Assembly: GCF_037893015.1 (NCBI RefSeq)
Contig: NC_133658.1
Location: 886,738,977 to 886,802,976 of the forward strand
Origin: Macrotis lagotis
Taxonomy: Eukaryota > Chordata > Mammalia > Peramelemorphia > Peramelidae
Reading direction: 5' to 3'
DNA: 64,000 nt
Shown here: one piece after another, positions 10,701 through 20,689 of the stretch
Layout: each line of letters begins with the position of its first letter
Numbering within the stretch: position 1 is the first letter of the stretch
Program-made: the position numbers and the translations under genes
The notes under the pieces: model-generated
Seen by the model: the letters and a program-made list of their open reading frames with translations, nothing else
Told to the model about the DNA's origin: nothing
Database searches by the model: none

Positions 10701-10754
10701 TTAAAGTTATTAGATGTTGAGGGAGAAAAATCCACCTTTTTGCTTCAGCTGTTC

Positions 10755-10935
10755 CATTGATTGGAGAAGTAACATGGTGTAATGGAAAGGCTATCTCCTT
10801 GACATCAGGATAGATCTGGATTTGAATCCTGCCTCTGATACTGTTTGATTGTGGTCTAGACACTTTTATGAATTTCAATTTCATCAGTTGCAAATGATAT
10901 TTGTAATTTTGACCTCACATGTTGGTGGTAAGGAA
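10755..10935 (+). mobile_element. MIR-like SINE
   Basis: ACATGGTGTAATGGAAAGGC head and GATTTGAATCCTGCCTC B-box-like region; the core is decayed. Confidence 0.65.
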
Positions 10936-10949
10936 GGAAGTTTAGAAAT

Positions 10950-11300
10950 CTGGTTGGTGGGTGGTTGTCCTATTCTTGAAGAGGACCAAAATGACCTTAC
11001 TATGTTAGAGTCCTACAGTGTGTATGACTCTGAATGATCAGACCATTACAAGCTTGGAATGATCTACCACAAGTCAGGCACAAATAGTCCAAGTGAATAC
11101 CTAGGGAGATTATCCAAACTTGTATATCTCACATTTGCTTTGAGTGAGTTCAATTTTGCTTTGCTCATAGACCACAACACTTTCTCTGATGAGGACATTT
11201 CATGCTGGGCAGTCCTGTGCCAGTGTCTCCCATTTGCACAATCAATTCCAGAGTCCTTAAGAGAGACCTTGAGTGTCCTCGTATCACTAAAAATCTAATT
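10950..11300 (-). pseudogene. RTE-like LINE, C-terminal coding remnant
   Basis: On the minus strand at 11215-11300 a frame reads TLKVSLKDSGID followed by a decayed tryptophan-containing segment. This resembles the C-terminus of RTE-class reverse transcriptase ORFs as I remember them. The rest contains stops and frameshifts. The plus strand starts TTGTCCTATTCTTGAAGAGG. Dead LINE remnant; the class assignment needs a search. Confidence 0.5.
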
Positions 11301-11336
11301 GAAATCTATTCTTCCAATAATTGATTAACTTAAAAT

Positions 11337-11500
11337 ATTCATTTCAATTCGATAAATACTTCTCAGAAACCTACTAAGTACAAGACTTCTGGGGATAAAG
11401 GACAAAAAGAAAAAAACAGTTCTTCCCTCAAGGAGCTTACATCCCACTAGGGAACTGCAATACAAATACAGATAGGTAAACACAAAGAAATTTAAGAAAA
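11337..11500 (+). repeat. F-type interspersed repeat
   Basis: GATAAATACTTCTCAGAAACC, CCTCAAGGAGCTTACATCC and an AATACAAATACAGATAGG stretch follow the family order. Confidence 0.7.
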
Positions 11501-11689
11501 ATTATTTCCTTATACCTCTCTTTACCTCAGTTGCTGCAACTTATTAATTATCTATTCTGTGGCCAGTCTCTTCTTCTCACCCAGATTATTGGCAGTCCTG
11601 GAAGAATGGGAGAAGGGCTGAGGATACCAAAAACACCACACCTGAGGAGATTTTACTAAACAAAGCAAATGAAAAACAAGATGGGGGTA

Positions 11690-12040
11690 CAAGGGAAATG
11701 TTGGATTTGGAATGAGGATCTCAAATCTTACCTCTGCTCTTTACTATTAATGTGAACTGGTCAAGTCAGAAACCTGGCCCTAGTTTTGTCCCTCTGTAAA
11801 TGAGAAGGTTGGATTGAATGACCTCTAGAATCCCTTCAAGCATAAAATGGATGAGGCTAAACTGAAATGATCAGTCACTGAAGTTGACAGGACCCAAGGT
11901 CCAACCTTCTCATTTTACAGATGATTATAAGATCAAGACCCAGACAGGGCAAATTATTTGTCCAAGATCTTACGATACGTGGCAGTGCTAGAATGTGATG
12001 CTGACTCCAAATCTAGGGCTTTTCCTATCTTCCTTTGATA
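11690..12040. mobile_element. MIR-like pair in opposite orientation
   Basis: Plus copy 11690-11850 (CCTCTGTAAATGAGAAGGTT). Minus copy 11880-12040 (TCTCATTTTACAGATGATTA, AGATCTTACGATACGTGGC). Confidence 0.6.
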
Positions 12041-12610
12041 GTTAGGGGTAGGTCAGGGAGGTCTGGGATGCTCAAGAAAGGCTTCATGAAAGTGGTTTCT
12101 ATCAAGAGGGAGCTCATTTTCTAAAGCACCTGTGTCTAACCTGCTCATCTCTCACTACATGCATTTTGCTTCTCCTTTAAAAAAATGTCTGATTAACCTG
12201 TAAAGGGCAGTTATGCCTCCCCAGTGACTATTAACTTGGATAGCTCAGGCCCTTTAAACATCATCTCCCTCAGGGAGCATCAGTTTCCTCCATGGTCCAT
12301 TATCTTCCAGGAATACGTGCTTCATCAGGTATTATGGCTTTCATCAGCCATTCCATCATGCCCATGGCTGGAAAGTGAAACCTGAGACAGGTCAATGGCG
12401 GCCACTGCAAAGGCCAAATGTTGAGGAGGTCTTAGGGCCAGCCCTGGAAGGTTGTACAGTATTAGGGTAGGGAAGTCAAACAGATGGGGATCTGGAGATT
12501 GGTAGACATCCAAGAAGCCCCTTCAGTTAGAGAAGGGCTATTCATGAGGCCAGAGAGAAATGGATCTCAGTATGATGCCACATTGTGAATGAAAAGGAAA
12601 CTCTTCATTC
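12041..12610. other. Repeat-poor block
   Basis: Unique sequence. 12150-12560 has the evenly mixed, CpG-poor composition common in conserved non-coding DNA, including GATTAACC and CCTTTAAA motifs. No coding signal. Confidence 0.35.
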
Positions 12611-12615
12611 TCTTA

Positions 12616-12860
12616 TAGAGGTAGCTAGGTGGTGCAATGGATTGAGCATTGGGTCTGAAGTCAAGATGACCTGAGTTCAAATATGATCTCAGATAGTTAT
12701 TTACTCTGTGACCTTGGACAAATCCCTTTGCCAATGTCTGTCTCAGTTTCTTCGATAGTAAAATAATATACCTATTTATAAAATACCCAAAACACCTTTT
12801 TTCCTAAGGTTGTTGTGAGGATCAAATGAGGCAACAATTGTAAAGGTCTTATAACTATTT
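12616..12860 (+). mobile_element. tRNA/MIR-like SINE, near full length
   Basis: GTAGCTAGGTGGTGCAATGG head, TGACCTGAGTTCAAAT, CTGTCTCAGTTTCTTCG and a GTTGTTGTGAGGATCAAATG tail in sense order. Confidence 0.8.
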
Positions 12861-13057
12861 ACCTCGAGGGTTAGGTTCTGGAATTTAGATATTGAAAGTA
12901 AACTCCTCGGGAGGCAGGAATTGTTATATTTTTGTCAATGAATTGAATGGAAATATGTCAAGGGCATGCAATCCTTCAATTCTGCTCTGAAACATCAATA
13001 AGCCCTTATTAGAGCATTGTGCTCCATTTTGACTCTAATATCTCCAAAGAAACTGGA

Positions 13058-13239
13058 AAGAATCTCAAGAGGCAGGTTGTTGCGTGGCTCAGGGGATAGA
13101 GTGCCAGCCCTGGAGTCAGGAGGACCTGAGTTCAAATCCAGCCTCAGAGATTTAATGATTTCCTAGCTATATGATCTTGAGCAAGTCATTTATCCCCATT
13201 GACTTAAATAAAAATAAAATAAAAAAGAATCTCAAGAGG
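13058..13239 (+). mobile_element. WSINE-like SINE with target-site duplication
   Basis: GTGGCTCAGGGGATAGAG head, AGGACCTGAGTTCAAATCC and an A-rich AAAATAAAATAAAA tail. Flanked by a perfect 15 bp direct repeat AAGAATCTCAAGAGG (13058-13072 and 13225-13239). Confidence 0.9.
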
Positions 13240-13439
13240 TATAACACATTCAGGTTGACGACTGTGCCTTAGGTTCCTTCTCCATAAAAATGAAAGAGTT
13301 GGACTGGATTAAGGGATTCTGTGAATCTCTGATGTAGCTAGTCCTTTTAGTTTTCTGTGAGTCCCTGATGCAGCTAGTTCAATATCCTGACCACCAGAAT
13401 TTGGAAGAGTGGGAGCTTCAGTTCTCCCTCTTGGATCAT

Positions 13440-13545
13440 ATGTGCTTAGAGATGGAAGGGACTGGAGAGGTCATTTAGTCCAAATGATTCCTTTTACTGA
13501 GGAAGAAACTGAAGGACAACCCATATTGTAAATGTTTGGTCAGAA
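13440..13545 (-). repeat. E-type repeat, short
   Basis: AGAGATGGAAGGGACTGGAG, TTTACTGAGGAAGAAACTGA; the body is truncated. Confidence 0.55.
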
Positions 13546-13609
13546 TTTCAACCTCAGTGATTTCCTTCTCATATCATATTCTCTGTCTGTGGAATCTTTG
13601 TCAAAGATA

Positions 13610-13771
13610 CCTTCATACACATGAGCTACTTTTAGATTAGATTGTAAATTCCTCAAGGGCTGGGAATATCTTTTGCTTCTTTTTGTATCTGCAGCACTTA
13701 GCACAGTGTCTGACCCATAGCAGGTGCTTAATAAATTTCTAATGAATGATGATGATGATGATGATGATGAT
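13610..13771 (+). mobile_element. L2-like 3' end followed by (GAT)n
   Basis: TTAGATTGTAAATTCCTC, GCACTTAGCACAGTGTC and GGTGCTTAATAAATTTC; it ends directly in a (GAT)8-9 microsatellite (13745-13771), likely grown from the L2 terminal repeat. Confidence 0.75.
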
Positions 13772-13840
13772 TAAATTTTGAATTTTAGGAAGAAAATTTT
13801 GGAACAAATCACTATCCCACTGATATTATTGTGTTTTAGT

Positions 13841-13896
13841 AAACCCTAAAGTTCTATATAAAAGTTAGCTAACTTTTATATAGAATTTTAGGGTTT
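13841..13896. repeat. 56 bp spacer-free palindrome
   Basis: Arms 13841-13868 and 13869-13896 are reverse complements at 27 of 28 positions, meeting at TTAG/CTAA. The right arm is the AT-rich end of the MIR-like copy that follows; the left arm is its inverted duplicate. Confidence 0.95.
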
Positions 13897-14302
13897 GCAA
13901 GGAATTTTTGCATATGGAGCCATCTCTAGTCATCCTGATTCATATCTGCTGGACCTACATGGCCCTGAAGGAGAAAGTGAGGCTAGTGACTTAAGATAGC
14001 CTCCCTCCCAACTTAAATTCAATTCACTTCTAGTCATGACATCGCCTTCCTGATATCATGGCCCTCTTTGGGAATGAAGGGCAAACAACAACAGACAAGG
14101 AATTTTACACATATCATCTCAATTGATCCTTGTAACAATCCCATGAGGTAGTTACTATTATTTTTATAGACGAAGAAACCAAGTCTGTAAAAAGTGATGC
14201 GACTTGCTCAAGATCACATAGCCAGAAGTGTCAGAGGCATGATTGGAACTCAGATCATCCTGACCCTGAGTCTGGTACTCTAGCCACTGTGCTGCCTTAT
14301 CT
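13868..14302 (-). mobile_element. MIR-like SINE, split by SINE-T
   Basis: The AT-rich end precedes the insertion. After 14096: ACACATATCATCTCAATTG, CCATGAGGTAGTTAC, GACGAAGAAACCAAGTC and a head ending ACTGTGCTGCCTTA. Confidence 0.75.
13909..14095 (+). mobile_element. SINE-T, 5'-truncated, with target-site duplication
   Basis: Starts inside the body (GAGCCATCTCTAGTCATCC) and ends GAAGGGCAAACAACAACAGA. Flanked by an 11 bp direct repeat CAAGGAATTTT (13898-13908 and 14096-14106). Lacking its tRNA head, it integrated as a 3' fragment. Confidence 0.85.
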
Positions 14303-14339
14303 CTTCTTGAATTATCAGCATTATTTTGGGGGTAAGTCA

Positions 14340-14428
14340 GTTCATTCATTCACTCACTCATTCATTTACTTAATCACTCACTCAATCACTCATTCATTCA
14401 TTAATTCATCAATTCACTCATTCATTAC
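14340..14428. repeat. Degenerate TTCA/CTCA tetranucleotide repeat
   Basis: About 22 units of TTCATTCA, CACTCACT and ATCACTCA variants. Open frames here are low complexity. Confidence 0.85.
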
Positions 14429-14520
14429 TTATTCTATGCAAAGCACTGTACCAGGTCCTGAGAGAGACACAGAGAGAATTAAATCATATTCTCTGCCCTC
14501 ATAGAGCTTTTGGTCTAGCC
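14428..14520 (+). repeat. F-type interspersed repeat, internal part
   Basis: TATGCAAAGCACTGTACCAGG, then TGCCCTCATAGAGCTTTTGG. The microsatellite at its left replaces the usual start. Confidence 0.6.
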
Positions 14521-15676
14521 ATGGTGCATCTAGGTTCAGGCTCTCATCAGTTCCCCTCCCTGCTTGGAATCTACAGCCGCCATCCACATGGATGGCGGGA
14601 CTCCCCAGAGAGGCCTCAGGCAGACACGTTCCAAATTCCATTTACAACCTTGGAAACAGTTAATTTTTCAAGTTCCTCTATTGTCTGATCTCTGCCAACC
14701 GAGCAATTTCACTGAATGAATTTGTTGAACTGAATTTGTTTAATCCTTCTCCCCTGCTGCCAATATGCCACTCCAATCTACTTTCCACTATGCTGATTAT
14801 CTTCTTGTTTTATCATTTTAGTGGCAATGGGGAGTAGGGATGGGCCTTTAGCCAGGTCCCCGTGATTCCTTTGGGGGGGGGGTCCCACACAGACCCCTCA
14901 ACAGCTTGGTCTTCAGGCATGGCTATGGTCCCGAATTTCTACCCCAGCTGCCAACCTGGCAGTGCACCTCTCATTCCTTAAGAGGCTGGTCCTCAGATGA
15001 CAGCCATGTAATCTATTCCTGGGCCTGTCCTAGAAACCTCTGCAGCTTGGTAAGACATGACAGACCTTGGGTCCAGTTGGTAGAACCTTCAAGAGCTCAG
15101 GGCATCTCCAAGTCATCATAAAACATTAGGGTATGACTTCCTGTGGAGGTACTGCCTACTTCCTTCCAAATTCTCAGTGAGGTCAGGCTGGTTGGGCATC
15201 TGAGGGGCCAGAGGAAGGACTGAGCCAAAGAGAATTTAGAAATCTCCTTCTTTTGGTACTAGGACTCAGAGAAGGACGGGATAAATAAGTCCAAAGCCCA
15301 GGAAGCCTAGAAACTCCCTTACTCCTCAACTAGATTAAGCTACTTGAGGGCAGTACCCAATCTTAGACCTCTCCAGGTAAACCGATTCATTATAAACAGC
15401 AGGTATAGAGTGAGCCAAACCATATTTGATTCTAGACTATAGGAGATCCCAAGTCATTTAAAAGCAAATGGATAATTTTAAGGAAGGAACTCAACAAACT
15501 CTTATGGAGTGATAGATTCTTGGGTTGAGCAGCCAATGAGGAACTTTCCTTCATTCCAAGACATCTGATCTGATTCACTCTGAACCCATAGATTCCATTT
15601 AATTCAAGTCAAATAAATTCATATTTATTAATCAACAATCCAATAAGTATTTATTAAATGCCTACCATAAGGTAGG
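14521..15676. other. Repeat-poor block with GC-rich palindrome
   Basis: No repeat recognised for ~1.1 kb apart from a G10 run near 14872-14881. CCGCCATCC-ACAT-GGATGGCGG at 14577-14598 is a perfect 9 bp inverted repeat whose arms resemble YY1-type CCGCCAT motifs. Some stretches (14880-15120) may be an unrecognised old repeat. Confidence 0.4.
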
Positions 15677-15925
15677 CTAAATGATGCCATAGTACAGTCT
15701 AGAATCAGGAAGACTTGAATTCAAATCTGTTCTCAGACACAAGTTGAGGGATCCTGTGTTACTCATTTAATTTCTGCTTGCCTCAGTTTCCTCATCTTTA
15801 CAATGGGGATAATAATAACACAACCACCTCTGAGAGCTGTTGTAAAGCTCAAATGAGACTATTTATAAAGAAATTAACATAGTGCCTGGCAAATAGTAGG
15901 TGCTTAATAAAAGCTTATTCCTTCC
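15677..15925 (+). mobile_element. MIR-like SINE, full length
   Basis: GATGCCATAGTACAGTCTAG head, GACTTGAATTCAAATC, CTCAGTTTCCTCATCTTTAC, GAGAGCTGTTGTAAAGC and a GGTGCTTAATAAAAGC end. Confidence 0.85.
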
Positions 15926-15980
15926 CAATTCCATTTATTTATTTAATTTTGTGTTTGTGAAACAATTTTATTTTAATTTT

Positions 15981-16092
15981 ATTTTTTTAGTTTTTTTGCA
16001 AGGCAAATGTGGTTAAGTGGCTTGCCCAAGGCCACACAGCTAGGTAATTATTATGCCGGTGCTCTATCCACTGTGCAACCTAGCCACCCCAT
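15981..16092 (-). mobile_element. WSINE-like SINE with internal deletion
   Basis: TTTTTGCAAGGCAAATGTGG to TAGCCACCCC, lacking ~40 bp between TTATTA and GCCGGTGCTC. An 11 bp duplication ATTTTAATTTT flanks it (15970-15980 and 16093-16103). It sits against the poly-T end of the L1. Confidence 0.9.
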
Positions 16093-16103
16093 ATTTTAAT
16101 TTT

Positions 16104-17713
16104 TTTAGAAAGATTTTATTTATTTTGAGTTTTGCAATTTTTTTCTGATTCTTGCTTCCCTCCCCCCATCCCCCACAGAAGGCAGTCTGTTAATCTTTAC
16201 ATTGGTTCCATGTTATACATTGATCTCAGTTGAATGTGATGAAGAGAAATCATATCTTTAAGGAAGAAAAATAAAGTATGTGATAGTAAAATTAGTTAAT
16301 AATATATCTTTTTTTTCTAATTTTACAGTAATAGTCTTTGGTCTTTGTTCAAAGTCCATAATTCTTTCTCTGGATCCAGGTGGCCCATTGCAGATGGCCC
16401 AAAATTGTCCCTTGTTGTTGCCCTGCAGGGATGAGCAAGTCCATCAAGGTTGATCACCACCCCCATGTTGCTGTTAGGGTGTACAGTGTTCTTCTGTTTC
16501 TCCTCATCTCACTCAGCATCAGTTCATGCAAATCCTTCCAGGCTTCCCTGAATTCCCGTCCCTCCTGGTTTCTAATAGAACAATAGTGTTCCATGACATA
16601 CATATACTACAGTTTATTAAACCATTCCCCAACTGAAGGACATTCACTTAATTTCCAATTCTTTGCCACCACAAACAGGGTTGCTAATAAATACTTTTGT
16701 CCAAGTGATGTTTTTTCCCTTTTTCATAATTTCTTCAGGGTATAGACCCAGTAGTAGTATTGCTGGGTCAAAGGGTATGAACATTTTTGTTGCCCTTTGG
16801 GCGTAGTTTCAAATTGCTCTCCAGAAAGGTTGGATGAGTTCACAGCTCCACCAACAACATATTTTAGTGTCCCAGATTTTCCACATTCCTTCCAACAATG
16901 ATCATTGTCCTTTCTGGACATATTGGCCAGTCTGAGAATTGTGAGTTGGTACCTCAGAGATGCTTTAATTTGCATTTCTCTAATAAGTAATGATTTGGAG
17001 CAATTTTTCATATGACTATGGATTGCCTTGATTTCCTCAGCTGAAACTTGTCTTTGCATATCCTTTGACCATTTGCCAATTGGGGAATGGCTTGTTCTTT
17101 TGAAAATTTGACTCAGTTCTCTGTATATTTTAGAAATATTGTCAGAAATACTAGTTGCAAAAATTGTTTCCCAGTTTACTACATTTCTTTTGATCTTGGT
17201 TATAGTGGTTTTTGTCTGTGCAAAAGCTTTTTAATTTAATGTAATCAAAATTATCTAGTTTGTTTTTAGTGATGGTCTCCATCTCTTCCTTGGTCATAAA
17301 CTGCTTCTCTTTCCATAGATGTGACAGGTAAACAACTTCTTGTTCTTCTAGGTTGCTTATAGTATTGTTTTTTATGTCTAAATCCTGTGTCCATTTGGAT
17401 CTTATCTTGGTATAAGGTATGAGGTGTTGGTCTAATCTAAATTTCTTCCATACTAACTTCCAATTTTCCCAACAATTTTTATTGAAGAGAGAGTTTTTAT
17501 GCCAATAGATGGACTCTTTGGGTTTATCAAACAGCAGATTACTATAATCGTTTCCTGCTATTGCACCTAGTCTATTCCACTGATCCACCACTCTATTTCC
17601 CACAGTTTTGAGGACTGATGCTTTATAATATAATTTTAGATCTGGTAAGGCTAAGCTGCTTTCTTTTGTACTTTTTTCATTGAATCCCTGGAAATTCTTG
17701 ACATTTTATTTGG
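16104..17713 (-). mobile_element. LINE-1, 5'-truncated (1.6 kb)
   Basis: Reversed L1: poly-T, 3' UTR (about 16104-16450, AAAGATTTTATTTATTTTGA start), then the C-terminal third of ORF2. The 5' end is at about 17713, where an inverted 31 bp duplication begins. Same 3' UTR as the fragment at 7656-7801, so this L1 subfamily was active here at least twice. Confidence 0.9.
16450..17713 (-). pseudogene. L1 ORF2 C-terminal remnant
   Basis: Two minus-strand open stretches carry L1 ORF2 C-terminal sequence. 17603-17151 (150 codons) includes WTQDLDIKNNTISNLEE and LDNFDYIKLKSFCT. 17059-16724 (111 codons) includes SHMKNCSKSLLIREMQIKAS and the cysteine-rich CWKECGKSGTLKY segment, which I align with the ORF2 C-terminal zinc-knuckle region. 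Beyond it the frame shifts, giving ITWTK and later VMEHYCSIRN in other frames before the 3' UTR. The endonuclease and reverse-transcriptase domains are missing and several frameshifts and stops are present, so it is inactive. Confidence 0.88.
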
Positions 17714-17744
17714 AGATCTAAAATTATATTATAAAGCATCAGTC
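17613..17744. repeat. Perfect 31 bp inverted repeat at L1 5' end
   Basis: 17613-17643 and 17714-17744 are exact reverse complements with a 70 bp spacer. The left arm is L1 ORF2 sequence; the right arm is the same stretch flipped at the L1 5' boundary. Confidence 0.95.
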
Positions 17745-18054
17745 TGATTTTATTTATTAACAATTCTCCTTCTCATTTTCTATTATAGGCAGTATCACTG
17801 TCTCTAACAGTTTGAAGACATATATGTGAGCCAGACAGCTTTGGAATTTACTCCCCCATCGTGAGTGACCTTTCATTTAAAAGAAGTCCTATGTGATTCT
17901 TTCCCCAATAATTCTTTTTTCCCCTTGACTCAGAACAGGGATAAAACCAAATCTATAACCAAGTTCTGACTTGCATTTCAGTTCTGTTTCTATATATGGT
18001 TAGGGTTGGGAAAGGGCATCTATCCCATAGTCATCAATACAGAGGTAGAAGTAA
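17745..18054. other. Unique sequence, nothing recognised
   Basis: AT-rich, with no visible repeat or motif cluster. It probably contains the L1 5' flank. Confidence 0.4.
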
Positions 18055-18291
18055 TAGCTTATAGCTAATATTTAATGTGATAACTTATTATGTGTTCTAC
18101 ATTCCCAACAACCCTGGGAGATATGGGTTATTCTTATTTTCATTTTATTGTTGAGGAAACTGAAACAACAGAGGTTGAGTGACTTGCTCAGGGTCACACA
18201 GCTAGTAAATGTCTGAGGCCAGATTTGAACTTGTAAAGATGAGTCTTCCTGACTCCAGATCTGGTGCTCTATGCATTATGGCACCTGCCAA
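18055..18291 (-). mobile_element. MIR/tRNA SINE, full length
   Basis: CAACAACCCTGGGAGATATGG, GGTCACACAGCTAGTAAATG and GATGAGTCTTCCTGACTCC, with a head at GGTGCTCTATGCATTATGG. Confidence 0.8.
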
Positions 18292-18329
18292 CTTCTCTAT
18301 TGGTTCATAGGATTCCATTTAGTTCTGGA

Positions 18330-18490
18330 GGCATCAAGATGACCTTTAGAAGTCATTTAGTCCAACTCCTTAATTTCATTGCTAAGGAAAGTGAAACCAA
18401 GAGAGACCAAATGACTACTCAAGGTCAAACAGGGAGAAAATGGCAGAATCAGAATTTGAATGCAGGTCCTTTGTATGGCTAGTGACATTA
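18330..18490 (-). repeat. E-type repeat
   Basis: AAGTCATTTAGTCCAACTCC, CTCAAGGTCAAACAGGGAG and TTTGAATGCAGGTCC. The partial copy at 18640-18710 may be another. Confidence 0.6.
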
Positions 18491-18882
18491 CAGTACTATC
18501 ATATACTTTGTACCTTTGTATCATATATGTTGAACTTGTACTCATGTTATATCCTCTTGGAAATGTATAAGCTCCTTGCAACATTTTGCATATTTAATAT
18601 GCTGAATGGGATGGAATGGAAGTGAACCTTTTAAACAAGGGGTTATCTATCACCTCCTTAAATGCTTTGCCCAAGGTCACCAAATTAGTTAGTAGTAGAG
18701 CTGAAGAGTTCAATGAAATTAATTAATCCCTTAGTCTCAGTCTCGCCAATGTTCTTTCCTCAACCTCCTTCTGCTTCCCACTCAGTCCTTGTTTCATCAC
18801 TGCTGAGTTTTTTCAGTTCTTGGGAATCCTCCCCCTTGGCAGGTGCCTCAATTCCTGGTCTCTTTTCCATCCCTACATCTGG

Positions 18883-19052
18883 AAGAACATGGTCCAATAG
18901 AATCAGAGGACTTGGATTTAAATCTACTCTCTGTCACTTGATGATGTTGAGCAAGTCACCTAACTTCCTGGACCTCAGTTTCCTCATCTGTAAAATGAGA
19001 GATTTGGATTAGATGACCTAAAAGGTCCCTTCTAGTTCTATTCTATGATTAG
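18883..19052 (+). mobile_element. MIR-like SINE
   Basis: AACATGGTCCAATAGAATC head, CTCAGTTTCCTCATCTGTAA, and a 3' end TCCCTTCTAGTTCTATTC with ATTCTATG. Confidence 0.75.
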
Positions 19053-19744
19053 TATGCAAACTGAATTGGCTAGGGGGGATGAACTGGAAATTAATGTCTG
19101 CCTCTTGGACCTAGGCTATCTCTAGGGCAGCTTCTGGGTCAAGAAATGGGGAAAGGCAGGCAGACCCTTCTGGGTTAAGAAAGTGGGGAAGGCAGGCAAA
19201 TCTTTCTGGGGTTTAGCAGGATCTTCCTGCAGCTCAGCTCCAACCCATTCTATCTTCTGAATACATGAAAAACCACACAGTATCTTATATAAAAGATTCA
19301 CAAAGGAGGTTCCTACAGCATCATTATGTTGGGTGTTGTGTGTCAGAGAAATAAAACAGTATCTGATGAATAAACAAGATTTCTGATGACAGAACAGACA
19401 GTGGGATGACCTAGCCATTGACCGTTTGGGAGAGAATTTTTAAACCTTAAAAAAGAAAATCACATCCCAACCAAGAACAGATCAGTGAGGTCATTTTATC
19501 ATCTGTGTCCAATTACCCATTGTATGAAGACCTGCAATGAGGGGCACTTTTGGGGGGGGGGGGGAGAATTGGTTGACTTGGCCTTTTCTGAGGCCTCCAC
19601 AAATCTTCCTATTGGCAACTCATTGACTCTCGTCAATGAGAATGGTCAAAGTGGTGACCTCTCATGGCTTTTTACTTAAAAAACTCATTTGTGTCTTGAC
19701 CCTCAGGGTTTCCTTTCTCAAACTCCCAGGAAAAGTAGAAGGTC
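19053..19744. other. Unique block with 36 bp tandem repeat and G13 run
   Basis: 19132-19167 and 19168-19203 are two 36 bp copies (about 80% alike), with a partial third to 19214. TATAAAAG near 19290 and AATAAA near 19353 give an LTR-like spacing, but no TG/CA ends are found. G13 at 19552-19564. TCATTGAC-TCTC-GTCAATGA at 19620-19639 is an 8 bp-arm hairpin. Confidence 0.5.
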
Positions 19745-20040
19745 ACAGAAGAAGATCACAGAATCTGAGTGAGAAGGGACCTTCATCAAGTCCAATAAGT
19801 ACCTGAGCAAGTATCCTTCCTCCAACTTCTTGGCATGGGGATCAACCATCCTCTGCTTGAAGACTTGCAGTAAGAGAGAACTCCCATCCTCCAGAGGCAG
19901 CCAGTGTTTCTTTCCAATGACTTTAATTGTTAACAGGTTTTCCCCAACATAGAGATGCTTAACAATTTCCCTCTCTTACTCCTAATTCTTCCCTTTGGGT
20001 CCAAGTAGAAAAAGTTCCCTATAGACTCACACTCCTCTAA
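19745..20040 (-). mobile_element. CR1/L3-like LINE fragment
   Basis: ATCACAGAATCTGAGTGAG, GAAGGGACCTTCATCAAG, CTGCTTGAAGACTTGCAG and CCTTTGGGTCCAAGTAG correspond to the antisense 3' region. Confidence 0.65.
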
Positions 20041-20415
20041 ATGGAAAGACTGCAATGGCCAGAGCATTGGGATGGGAACTGGATCTGGGATTTCCTTGTT
20101 AGAGAGAACTCCCACTGGAGGAGATGCACTCTTACTAATGCAGATCGGCATATTCTCTGCAATTTATAACCTTAGAGAGCTGCCTGAAGCCATTGGGAGG
20201 TCACCAAATCACCCTCTTGTTTTACAGAGGAGGAGACTGAAGCCCACAAAGTTGAAATCATTTGCCCAGGGGAATGGGGCAGCATATATTGGAAGACTTT
20301 CTGTTTTCTATTGAATCTCCAGGGCTCAAATATTGGTTGAAATGAATCAAATGAAATTGGAGAGGCAGTACAGTCTAGTGGAAAGGACCCCGCGCTTAAA
20401 GTAGAGAGGAATAAT
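20041..20415. other. Mixed decayed repeats
   Basis: 20085-20240 has CTCTGCAATTTATAACC and AGAGAGCTGCCTGAAGCC, a segment that also recurs in reverse near 25515-25600 and 35395-35480. 20360-20415 is the plus-strand head of a MIR-like element. Confidence 0.4.
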
Positions 20416-20656
20416 ATTTGTCATTTTTTCAGTCATATTCAATTCTTGATTGACCCCAGTTGGGGTTTGCTTGGCAGAGATACTGGAGTGTATGCCATTT
20501 CCTTCTCCAGCTCATTTTACAGATGAGGAAGCTGAAAAATAGAGGGTGAAGTGACTTGGCCAGGGTCACTTGCCTAGTTTGTGAGTGTCTGAGGCTGGAT
20601 TTGAACTCAGAAAGACGACTGCAGGGCCAGCACTCCATTGCACCACCTAGCTGCCC
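20416..20656 (-). mobile_element. SINE-S, full length
   Basis: TTTTTCAGTCATATTCAATTC, TGCCATTTCCTTCTCCAGC, GTGAGTGTCTGAGGCTGG and a head CACCACCTAGCTGCCC. Confidence 0.85.
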
Positions 20657-20689
20657 TGAGGAGTAACAGGAGAATTAGCAAGTACATAG

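Noticed and set aside
12616..12690. tRNA-like sequence with A- and B-box resemblance
   Set aside because: It is the head of a SINE, continuous with a MIR-like body, not a free tRNA gene. The same holds for the other SINE heads.
14340..14428. Repeated peptide HSFTHSFIYL in a 71-codon frame
   Set aside because: Translated TTCA/CTCA tetranucleotide repeat.
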